From: Lachnospiraceae bacterium
GTDB lineage: Bacteria; Bacillota; Clostridia; Lachnospirales; Lachnospiraceae
Assembly: GCA_017473115.1 (NCBI GenBank)
Contig: JAFUNC010000007.1
Span: forward strand, 62,001-126,000
Length of the DNA stretch: 64,000 nucleotides
Direction: 5' to 3'
Below are positions 25,794 to 33,459 of the stretch, one piece after another. The notes beneath the pieces were generated by a model, which saw nothing but the letters and a program-made list of their open reading frames with translations, had not been told where the DNA came from and did no database searches. Each line of letters starts with the position of its first letter. The first letter of the stretch is position 1. The position numbers and the translations under genes were made by a program.

Positions 25794-28316
25794 ATGGAAG
25801 AATTAAAAAAAGAAGAGTCGATGCAAAATGAATCAAAAGCAGAGATGCCGGATGCCCTTCATTATGATGCTTTTATCAGTTACAGACATACGGATTTGGA
25901 TAAGTTTGTGGCTGAAAATCTTCATAAACAGTTGGAAGCATATCGTATGCCTGCAGATGTGGCAAAGAAACGTCCGGGAATGAAGAATCGAATTGAAAGG
26001 GTGTTCCGTGACAAAGAGGAACTTCCGTTGACCAGTAACTTAAATGACCCGATTATGATGGCATTGCGTAACAGTGACTGGTTGATTGTCATCTGCTCTC
26101 CGAGATTAAGAGAGTCAGTATGGTGTAAAAAAGAAATTGAGTCTTTTATTCAGCAGCATGGCAGAAACCGGGTGTTGGCAGTTCTGGCGGAAGGTGAGCC
26201 TGCCGAATCTTTTCCGGATGAACTTTTATTTAAAACGGAAGTGGTGACGAAACCGGACGGTAGTAGGGAAGAAGTGAAGGTTCCCGTGGAACCGCTTGCT
26301 GCAGACATCCGTGGCAAAAATAAAAAAGAAATTCTGAAAAATATGAAGGCGGAGTTGCTTCGCATTCTGGCTGCCATGTTTCATATGAATTTTGATGATT
26401 TACGCCAACGTCATAAAGAGCAGGAACACAAACGTAAAATGCGTTATATGGCTCTGGGGATTGTTGTATGTTTTGTGGTATCACTGGTATCCATTGGTAT
26501 TGCATTACAGATGAATCATCAGAATAAAGTAATTCAGGGATTGTCGGATTACACGTATATGCAAAATGAGATGATGAAAGCAGAGCAGGCCGAAAATTTA
26601 GCAGACAAGGCATTGACGTATTTGGAAAAAGGCGATAGAGAGAGTGCAATTCAGTATGCAGTTTGGGCAAGTACCCAATATGAAAGTATGACAATGCCTT
26701 ACACGGAAGAAGCGCAATACGCATTGGCGGAATGTCTCGGGGTATATGAAACCGGAGAAATTTATGAACCAAGATATCAGATTGAAACTATGGGTATCAT
26801 TACGCATATGGATGTAGCACAGGATAAAAAAACATTGATTATTTTGGATGATTGTCAAACGGTAACGGTTTATGATACGGAATCACGGGAGGTGATTTTG
26901 GAACTGGGTGCGGGTGAACATTTTATTGCCAAGGATACAGGATATGCTTTTTTATCAAACAATCGACTTGCCTATTTGAATGCAAACAATGCAGTTGTTA
27001 TTTTCAATATAGAGACCCGTGCGGTTGAGAAAGAGTTAAAGGATGTCAATGCAATCGAACTGATTGCGGACAGTGAAGGAAAATATTTTGCCGTACAAAC
27101 ACTTTCTGCGGAATATATGGTTTATAACGGTGAAACATTGGAATGCCTCGGAATGACACCGGATTTTACAAATGGTATTGATTACAGTTTTATGAACAGC
27201 GAAGGCATTCTTGCATATTCGCATTATTATAACAACAGCAACGAATCCTACCAAATCCATTTTCTTGATTGCAAAACGATGCAGGAATTATCTTCATTGA
27301 CAATGGATACTATTACATTGGAAGATATGGCTGTAGACGGAGACCGTGCGTATGTATTTGCCAGCCGTTACAGCGATGAGCCGGCGGAAAATGAGTGTAT
27401 TGTTTACGGAATTGATATTACAACCGGACAGGTGTTGTGGGAAAACAGTCAAAAGGGCTCTGTGGGCATTATTATGACTTTGCCTGCGTGCGAAAACAAA
27501 AAGGAATTGTTGGTATTAACAAAACAGACCGCACGATTGGTGGATATGCAAACCGGTGAAAACGGATTTCAGATTTCTTTGGATTCCACACCGGTGGAAG
27601 CATTCCGGACCACAACCAATAACAGTTTTCAATTTTTCTGTGAAGATGGAACTGTTATCATGCTGACATCGGATATGGATTATGATGTTCCGATGACGCA
27701 GACATTTCATTGTAAAACGACGGATAATAAAGCATATTGTCTCATTGCAAACGGAATTGTTACGTTACCGGAACAAAGCAATCAAATTACCGTCTATACA
27801 GCTGAATGTGCGGATGGAGTAGAACGGATTGATGCGGTGGAGATTGCACAACCGGAATGTTATTATCAGGACACAGCGCAGAACTATGCAAGAGAGTATG
27901 GGCTGGAACAACCGGAATATGTGAAGACATTGTTCTTCGATCCGGCTAAGCATTACGTTTTTGCAAGTTATTGGAATAATGATTTTATCATATATGATGT
28001 TGTGTTGGGCAGGGTAGTCGGCACCTTTGAAGACTGCGATACCATGTGCGGATATTGGGGAGAAGATGCAAACCAAAATATGTATATAAAAGGGGAAAAG
28101 GGAGGCTATATTATTTCCGTCAATACAAAAATAGTTATGCGTATTCCCTATATGAAAGGTTTGGATTTGGAGCAGAATAAAGTATATCTGCAACCGTTTT
28201 CCGCATTATATGAAGCACCGATTTACACGTCTGTGGAACTGATTCAGATGGCAGCACCGTATATGCAGGAAAAGGAAGAAAGCGCAGGAAATGAGACACC
28301 GGATTCGGAAGGGTAA
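25794..28316 (+). CDS. TIR-domain transmembrane receptor, paralogue of the preceding gene
   Basis: 840 aa with the same architecture as the gene 45 bases upstream: a TIR domain (YDAFISYRHTDLDKF, RVFRDKEELP, ESVWCKKEIESF), a basic stretch then a membrane helix near 222-243, a short helical linker and a propeller-like C-terminal region (TVTVYDTESREVI, AVVIFNIETRAVE, CIVYGIDITTGQVLW). The TIR parts are much more alike than the outer domains, so the outer parts have diverged, as expected if they sense different ligands. The ATG at 25794 has AAAGGTG upstream; the frame is open six codons earlier. A strong terminator follows, closing the pair. Confidence 0.8.
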   Translation: MEELKKEESMQNESKAEMPDALHYDAFISYRHTDLDKFVAENLHKQLEAYRMPADVAKKRPGMKNRIERVFRDKEELPLTSNLNDPIMMALRNSDWLIVICSPRLRESVWCKKEIESFIQQHGRNRVLAVLAEGEPAESFPDELLFKTEVVTKPDGSREEVKVPVEPLAADIRGKNKKEILKNMKAELLRILAAMFHMNFDDLRQRHKEQEHKRKMRYMALGIVVCFVVSLVSIGIALQMNHQNKVIQGLSDYTYMQNEMMKAEQAENLADKALTYLEKGDRESAIQYAVWASTQYESMTMPYTEEAQYALAECLGVYETGEIYEPRYQIETMGIITHMDVAQDKKTLIILDDCQTVTVYDTESREVILELGAGEHFIAKDTGYAFLSNNRLAYLNANNAVVIFNIETRAVEKELKDVNAIELIADSEGKYFAVQTLSAEYMVYNGETLECLGMTPDFTNGIDYSFMNSEGILAYSHYYNNSNESYQIHFLDCKTMQELSSLTMDTITLEDMAVDGDRAYVFASRYSDEPAENECIVYGIDITTGQVLWENSQKGSVGIIMTLPACENKKELLVLTKQTARLVDMQTGENGFQISLDSTPVEAFRTTTNNSFQFFCEDGTVIMLTSDMDYDVPMTQTFHCKTTDNKAYCLIANGIVTLPEQSNQITVYTAECADGVERIDAVEIAQPECYYQDTAQNYAREYGLEQPEYVKTLFFDPAKHYVFASYWNNDFIIYDVVLGRVVGTFEDCDTMCGYWGEDANQNMYIKGEKGGYIISVNTKIVMRIPYMKGLDLEQNKVYLQPFSALYEAPIYTSVELIQMAAPYMQEKEESAGNETPDSEG

Positions 28317-28354
28317 TTCGTTGTTGCGGTTGAAAAATAAAAGTGAATAAAGAG

Positions 28355-28391
28355 AAAGAAACAGGTGGTTATTTAGGCCACCTGTTTCTTT
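28355..28391 (+). terminator. Strong intrinsic terminator after the TIR pair
   Basis: A perfect 14-bp stem (28355-28368 with 28378-28391) with a 9-nt loop and a T-rich end follows the second TIR gene and also lies just past the end of the convergent aldolase gene, so it may work in both directions. Confidence 0.85.
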
Positions 28392-28428
28392 TTGGTAAAT
28401 TAGAAAATTTTTGACAAAAGAAAATTTT

Positions 28429-29391
28429 TTACTTCTGTACAAGATGCATTGCAAAACCGCCGAATTCACCTTTCATGTAGATTGCTGCCGTTTTGCCTTT
28501 GGCATTTGTTTTAACGGTGTCGTAATCGAAAACAACGCCTTGACGTTCCAGATGATAAATAGCGCGTTCGATGTATCTGGTACCGATGGCAATATGACCA
28601 TGGGTTCCGAGGTATTTTTCTTTCATTACTTCTACGGCAGTTCCGGCAAAAACGGAAGAATTGCCGTTCTTTACGGGGAAGCCGAACATGTTTGCAATTA
28701 TGGTTGCAATACCGATGGCTTCTTCTTCGTTTTCTGCGTTAATGCCAACGTGACGGATTTCAAAGCCTAACATTGCTTTTACCGCTTCACGGGTCATCTG
28801 TTCAATCTTATCAAATTCTTTGTTGGCAATCATATCCTTGGTAACCATATAGGTACCGCCGCAGGCAAGAATTTTATCAAAGTCAAGATAATCAGTAAGG
28901 TTCTTGGCATTGATGCCGCCGGTAGGCATGAATTTTACATTGCCGTAAGGAGCGGACATTGCCTTAATCATATTAAGACCGCCTGCTGCTTCCGCAGGGA
29001 AGAATTTCACTTCCGTAAGACCTAAAGAAAGTGCCATTTCGATGTCGGAAGGGTTGCTGCAACCGGGGAGTACAGGCACGCTTTTGGACTGGCAATATTT
29101 CACGATTTCAGGGTTCAAGCCGGGGCTTACAATGAATTTGGAACCTGCATGGATTGCTTTATCAACCTGTTCGGTAGTAAGGACAGTTCCTGCGCCGACT
29201 AACATATCCGGGCAAGCCTCTGCCATCAAACGAATACTTTCTTCTGCAGCAGCAGTTCTAAAAGTGATTTCTGCACAGGGGAGACCGCCTGCCATCAACG
29301 CTTTTGCCAAAGGTACGGCGTCATTTGCATCATCAATTGCGATTACGGGTACAATACCGATTTTACTGAGTTCTTCTACGATTTTGTTCAT
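28429..29391 (-). CDS. eda: KDPG/KHG aldolase fused to a VOC-like domain
   Basis: 320 aa. Residues 1-210 are a 2-dehydro-3-deoxy-phosphogluconate aldolase: the proton-acceptor Glu in AEITFRT, GAGTVLT, and the Schiff-base Lys in EVKFFPAEAAGG, with the phosphate loop MPTGGIN. It cleaves KDPG to pyruvate and glyceraldehyde 3-phosphate. Residues 211-320 (FEIRHVGINAENEEEA to GGFAMHLVQK) form an extra domain that resembles the vicinal-oxygen-chelate/glyoxalase fold; its function is unknown. GGAGG precedes the ATG. Third gene of the regulator-uxaC-eda operon, 60 bases after uxaC. Confidence 0.9.
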   Translation of the reverse strand: MNKIVEELSKIGIVPVIAIDDANDAVPLAKALMAGGLPCAEITFRTAAAEESIRLMAEACPDMLVGAGTVLTTEQVDKAIHAGSKFIVSPGLNPEIVKYCQSKSVPVLPGCSNPSDIEMALSLGLTEVKFFPAEAAGGLNMIKAMSAPYGNVKFMPTGGINAKNLTDYLDFDKILACGGTYMVTKDMIANKEFDKIEQMTREAVKAMLGFEIRHVGINAENEEEAIGIATIIANMFGFPVKNGNSSVFAGTAVEVMKEKYLGTHGHIAIGTRYIERAIYHLERQGVVFDYDTVKTNAKGKTAAIYMKGEFGGFAMHLVQK

Positions 29392-29451
29392 GGGATACCT
29401 CCGTTTGTTATAAAAAAATAAGATTGTTATGGAATCGTTTTGATTGCTTGT

Positions 29452-30858
29452 TTACAAGGGGAATTTAAAATATCTTACGGCATTATAGTAAGAAATATCT
29501 TTTACGATTTCGCCTAAAATATCATAATCTTCCGGAAATTCACCGTTTTCTACAAGAGTACCCAGGTAGTTGCAGAGAATTCTGCGGAAGTACTCGTGGC
29601 GGGTGTAGGAGAGGAAACTTCTGGAGTCTGTCAACATCCCCACGAAACCGGAAAGATTTCCCAAACTTGCAAGGGATGCCATCTGATCCTGCATTCCGAT
29701 TTTATGATCATTAAACCACCATGCGGAGCCCTGCTGGATTTTGGCAACGGCTTCCGCATTCTGGAAACATCCTAAAATAGTGCCGATATATGCGTTATCT
29801 ACAGGATTTAAACTGTAAATAATTGTTTTGGGCAGTGCGTCAGTGACTTCAAGAGCATTTAAGAAATCAGCCAGTTCCGCTGCCGATGTCTCGTTTTTGA
29901 TACAATCGTATCCGGTGTCCGGTCCTAATTTGCGGAACATTTTTTGGTTATTATCGCGCTTTACTCCGTAATGTAACTGTAATACCCAATTGCGTTTGGC
30001 GTATTCGCGGCCGGCAAATAACATAAACTCAGTTTTAAACCGAAGTTCTTCGCCACGGCTGGGAAGCGTTCCGGCAAGTCGTTTGGCAAAGATTTTTTCA
30101 ACCTGTTCTTCGGTTCCGGGCTGATACATTACATACTCAAGACCATGGTCGGATACGCTGCATCCCATAGATGCAAAGAAATCCATTCTTTTGGATAAGG
30201 CAACTTTTAAATCTTTGAATGATTGAATGGAAACGCCGCTTGCTTTTTCTAATTGACTTAAATAGTCAAGATAGTTTTCCTTTTCTATATTCATTGCTTT
30301 GTCGGGGCGCCATGCGGGAAGTACTTTTACGTCGAAGGTATCATCTTCAGCGATTATTTTATGATAATGTAAGTCGTCAACAGGGTCGTCTGTAGTGCAA
30401 AGCAGAGTAACATTGGAACGACGGATAATGTTTCGGGCACTCATATCGTCCTGTGCAAGTGCGGCATTGCATACTTCCCATGCTTCTTCGGCGGTATTTT
30501 TATTTAAAGGCTTTTGAAAGTTGAAATAACGTTGCAATTCCAAGTGGCTCCAGTGATAGAGCGGATTGCCGATTGCCTTACCCAATACCTCAGCCCATTT
30601 TAAGAATTTCTCTTTGTCACTTGCATCGCCCGTGATAAATTTCTCATCAATTCCGCAGGAGCGCATATATCTCCATTTATAATGGTCGCCGCCTAACCAA
30701 ACCTGAGTAATATTGTCAAATTTACGATCTTCCGCAATTTCTTTGGGATTGATATGGCAGTGATAATCAAGTACAGGTGTGTGTTCGGCAAAATCATGAT
30801 ACAGTTTTACTGCCGTGGGATTGGAAAGTAAAAAATCCTTGTCCATAAATGCTTTCAT
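29452..30858 (-). CDS. uxaC: Glucuronate (uronate) isomerase
   Basis: A 468-aa uronate isomerase of the amidohydrolase superfamily that turns D-glucuronate into D-fructuronate and D-galacturonate into D-tagaturonate in the cytoplasm. The length and the motifs are standard: metal-binding HCH in LDYHCHINPKEIAED, LLCTTDDPVDDLHYH and QLHYGVKRDNNQ. GGAGG lies 7 nt before the ATG. It lies 50 bases downstream of the LacI-type regulator and upstream of eda. The intermediate steps (fructuronate reductase UxuB, mannonate dehydratase UxuA) are not in this window and must lie elsewhere. Confidence 0.96.
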   Translation of the reverse strand: MKAFMDKDFLLSNPTAVKLYHDFAEHTPVLDYHCHINPKEIAEDRKFDNITQVWLGGDHYKWRYMRSCGIDEKFITGDASDKEKFLKWAEVLGKAIGNPLYHWSHLELQRYFNFQKPLNKNTAEEAWEVCNAALAQDDMSARNIIRRSNVTLLCTTDDPVDDLHYHKIIAEDDTFDVKVLPAWRPDKAMNIEKENYLDYLSQLEKASGVSIQSFKDLKVALSKRMDFFASMGCSVSDHGLEYVMYQPGTEEQVEKIFAKRLAGTLPSRGEELRFKTEFMLFAGREYAKRNWVLQLHYGVKRDNNQKMFRKLGPDTGYDCIKNETSAAELADFLNALEVTDALPKTIIYSLNPVDNAYIGTILGCFQNAEAVAKIQQGSAWWFNDHKIGMQDQMASLASLGNLSGFVGMLTDSRSFLSYTRHEYFRRILCNYLGTLVENGEFPEDYDILGEIVKDISYYNAVRYFKFPL

Positions 30859-30908
30859 AAAATACCTCCGTTATCATTTTTATATAAAATTAAAATATTA
30901 AGTGTTTG

Positions 30909-31946
30909 TTATTGCTGCGCGTTCGGTGATTTGGGTTCGGTGGTTCCGCGCTCGATAAGGTCACCGAAAAAAATGGATTTTTGCGGGGTGCTTTCGCCGT
31001 TTAATACATTAATTAATGTATGAACCAACGTTTTACAAAGGGTTTCCAACTGATTATCCACACTGGTCAACTCTGGATTGCAACACTTGGCAAGCAGGGA
31101 ATTGTTATAGCCGATGACAGATAATTCTTCCGGTACTGAAATACCTGTGTTATGGGCATATTTGATTGCGGCCAGTGCCAGTGTATCATCCGCGGCGATA
31201 ATACCGTTGAATTTAAGTCCTTCCTGTACCAGATTATTGATAAAAGCAACCATCTCATCAAAATCTTCGTGGCTACCGCTGTAGTACCGTTGATACTCTT
31301 TTATGACAGGTAAACCTTCGGCTTCCAGTCCGGCCGTAAAGCCGTCCAGTTTACGCATGCTGCTGGAAGTGTGTGAGTTATATAAATATAAGATGTCCGT
31401 ATGGCCGGAACGAATCATGGTTTTGGTAGCGTTTGCCATTGAGCGTCTGTCATCACAAAAGCAGGAATACACATTTTCGTAATCATAGTCTGCATTCAGC
31501 ATCATAACGGGTAATTGTTTTGCGGCCTGACGGATATATTCGTTATCTTTATTTTTATCATGTAAAAAATTGGAGCCGCAAAGGATAATGCCGTCCACGC
31601 GCTTGGATAAAAGCAATTCCATGCTGTTCTTTTTGTGTTCCGGGTCAAAACCGGTACAACATAGAATGGTATCATAAGAATTCTTGCGTAAGAGTTGCTC
31701 TAAATAGTATACCGCTTTTGCTAAATATAAATCGGAAGAATCCGCACAAAGAATACCGATGGTTTTCATGGTATCCAAGCCTAAACCTCTGGCAAAAATA
31801 TTGGGAGTGTAGCCGCTGGCTTCCATGACATCCAATACTTTTTGGCGTGTTTTATCGCTAACATTGGAACTGTTGTTTAATACACGGGAAACGGTGGCAA
31901 TGGAAACGCCGGCCTGTTCTGAAATGTCATAGATTGTTAATCCCAT
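30909..31946 (-). CDS. LacI-family transcriptional regulator of the glucuronate locus
   Basis: 345 aa. The N-terminal helix-turn-helix and hinge read MGLTIYDISEQAGVSIATVS then RVLNNSSNVSDKTR, followed by a periplasmic-binding-like effector domain (TIGILCADSSDLYL, GIIAADDTLALAAIKYA). AGGTG precedes the ATG. It is the first gene of the operon with uxaC and eda, is divergent from kdgK, and both promoters carry the same 14-16-bp palindrome just after the -10 box. It is thus very likely an autorepressor and repressor of kdgK, released by a uronate or a pathway intermediate. The ligand is inferred from context only. Confidence 0.92.
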   Translation of the reverse strand: MGLTIYDISEQAGVSIATVSRVLNNSSNVSDKTRQKVLDVMEASGYTPNIFARGLGLDTMKTIGILCADSSDLYLAKAVYYLEQLLRKNSYDTILCCTGFDPEHKKNSMELLLSKRVDGIILCGSNFLHDKNKDNEYIRQAAKQLPVMMLNADYDYENVYSCFCDDRRSMANATKTMIRSGHTDILYLYNSHTSSSMRKLDGFTAGLEAEGLPVIKEYQRYYSGSHEDFDEMVAFINNLVQEGLKFNGIIAADDTLALAAIKYAHNTGISVPEELSVIGYNNSLLAKCCNPELTSVDNQLETLCKTLVHTLINVLNGESTPQKSIFFGDLIERGTTEPKSPNAQQ

Positions 31947-31978
31947 AAAATCACCTCATATAAAAGTTTGCACATAAA

Positions 31979-32028
31979 ATGTAAGTGCTTACATAAAACA
32001 GTATACTTTTTTTCAATGAAATGTGCAA
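31979..32028 (-). promoter_or_regulatory. Promoter and LacI-type operator of the regulator-uxaC-eda operon
   Basis: On the minus strand TTGCAC (32023-32028), a 17-bp spacer and TATACT (32000-32005) form the promoter. The perfect palindrome ATGTAAGTGCTTACAT (31979-31994) begins five bases after the -10 box, over the expected start, so bound repressor would block initiation. The same motif occurs at the kdgK promoter. Confidence 0.85.
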
Positions 32029-32123
32029 TACCTAAAATTACATAAATTATGGGAAAAGAAGAAAAAATATCCAAAATTTAATATCTGTACCAAAATAATA
32101 TGTTATTTTATTTGAAAATACAC

Positions 32124-32174
32124 TTGACGAAAAAGAAAAAGCATTGTAATATCGAAATGTAAGCACTTACATTT
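32124..32174 (+). promoter_or_regulatory. Promoter and LacI-type operator of kdgK
   Basis: TTGACG (32124-32129), a 17-bp spacer and TAATAT (32147-32152) are followed after two bases by a 20-bp operator (32155-32174) with core TGTAAGCACTTACA. Its arms match those of the operator in the divergent promoter, so one regulator should control both units. Confidence 0.85.
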
Positions 32175-32274
32175 ACGGCTCGATAATAAAAGGAACAGTT
32201 GCCGGGAATGATAAGATTTTGATGAACTGTATTCACGAACTATTTTTATAATGAAGAAAGGTTGGGGTTAAAAG

Positions 32275-33294
32275 ATGAAGGTAATTACATTTGGTGAAAT
32301 TATGTTGAGACTGGAGCCGGAAGGATACAATCGCTTTTTGCAGGCGGAAAAGTATCTTGCAACATATGGCGGTGGTGAGGCTAACGTAGCGGTTTCGCTT
32401 GCAAACTTCGGCTTGGATGCTGCATTTGTCACAAAACTTCCGAAGCATGAAATCGGTCAGGCAGCAGTAAATTCTTTAAGAAAATTTGGTGTGGATACTT
32501 CTTATATTGCACGTGGCGGCAGCAGAGTAGGTATTTATTTCCTCGAAAAAGGCGCAAGCCAGAGAGCATCGAAAGTAATTTACGACCGCGCCGGTTCTGC
32601 GATTTACGAAGCGACAGCGGAAGATTTTGATTGGGATAAAATTTTTGACGGTGCAGACTGGTTTCATTTTACGGGTATTACTCCCGCATTGAATCAAAAT
32701 GTGGCAGATCTTTGTATGGCAGCGTGTAAGGCAGCAAAAGAAAGAAACATTACCGTAAGTTGTGACTTAAATTACAGAAATAAACTTTGGAGCAAAGAAG
32801 AAGCGGGCCGTGTAATGGGAGAACTTTGCAAATATGTGGATGTTTGTATTGCAAATGAAGAGGATGCATCGGATGTATTCGGTATCCGTTCCGAAGGTAC
32901 GGACGTAACAGGCGGTAAGGTGAATCATGAGGGATACAAAGAGGTTGCGGCAAAATTGCAGGAACGTTTCGGTTTCAAGGCAGTGGCAATTACATTGAGA
33001 ACGTCTATTTCTGCAAATGATAATAAGTGGGCAGCAATGCTTTACGAAAATGGTGAGTACTTCTTTAGCAAGAGTTATGACGTTCATATCGTTGACCGCG
33101 TTGGCGGTGGTGATTCCTTTGGTGCAGGTTTGATTTATGCATTTTTACAGAATATGGAATCTCAGAAGAAGATTGAGTTTGCAGTTGCGGCAAGTTGTTT
33201 GAAGCATACCATAGAGGGAGATTTTAATATGGTAACCGTGGATGAAGTGAAGAAACTTGCGGAAGGTGACGGTTCCGGCCGTGTTCAGCGATAA
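32275..33294 (+). CDS. kdgK: 2-dehydro-3-deoxygluconate kinase (PfkB family)
   Basis: 339 aa. A ribokinase/PfkB-family sugar kinase that phosphorylates 2-keto-3-deoxygluconate to KDPG, the substrate of the aldolase encoded on the opposite strand. Family signs are the N-terminal GEIMLRLEPEGYNRF, the substrate-binding GGGEANVAVSLANFG and the C-terminal PfkB signature DRVGGGDSFGAGL with the catalytic Asp. The ATG follows GAAAGG. It has its own promoter with a LacI-type operator and ends in a strong terminator, so it is monocistronic. The assignment to KDG and not another sugar acid rests on similarity and on the eda/uxaC neighbours. Confidence 0.92.
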   Translation: MKVITFGEIMLRLEPEGYNRFLQAEKYLATYGGGEANVAVSLANFGLDAAFVTKLPKHEIGQAAVNSLRKFGVDTSYIARGGSRVGIYFLEKGASQRASKVIYDRAGSAIYEATAEDFDWDKIFDGADWFHFTGITPALNQNVADLCMAACKAAKERNITVSCDLNYRNKLWSKEEAGRVMGELCKYVDVCIANEEDASDVFGIRSEGTDVTGGKVNHEGYKEVAAKLQERFGFKAVAITLRTSISANDNKWAAMLYENGEYFFSKSYDVHIVDRVGGGDSFGAGLIYAFLQNMESQKKIEFAVAASCLKHTIEGDFNMVTVDEVKKLAEGDGSGRVQR

Positions 33295-33316
33295 TTCAAT
33301 AAGATAACAGAGCGTG

Positions 33317-33353
33317 AAAGCCAACGATATTTGCATATATCGTTGGCTTTTTT
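33317..33353 (+). terminator. Intrinsic terminator of kdgK
   Basis: A 14-bp perfect stem (33317-33330 with 33337-33350), 6-nt loop and six-T run lie 23 bases after the kdgK stop. Confidence 0.9.
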
Positions 33354-33459
33354 GTTAATCAACTTTGAAAGGATACTGTGAAATAAAAGCATTTGAAGTA
33401 TCCATACAAGAGTGATATAATAACAATATGTATGGGTATTTATCATAGGGGGAAAACAT

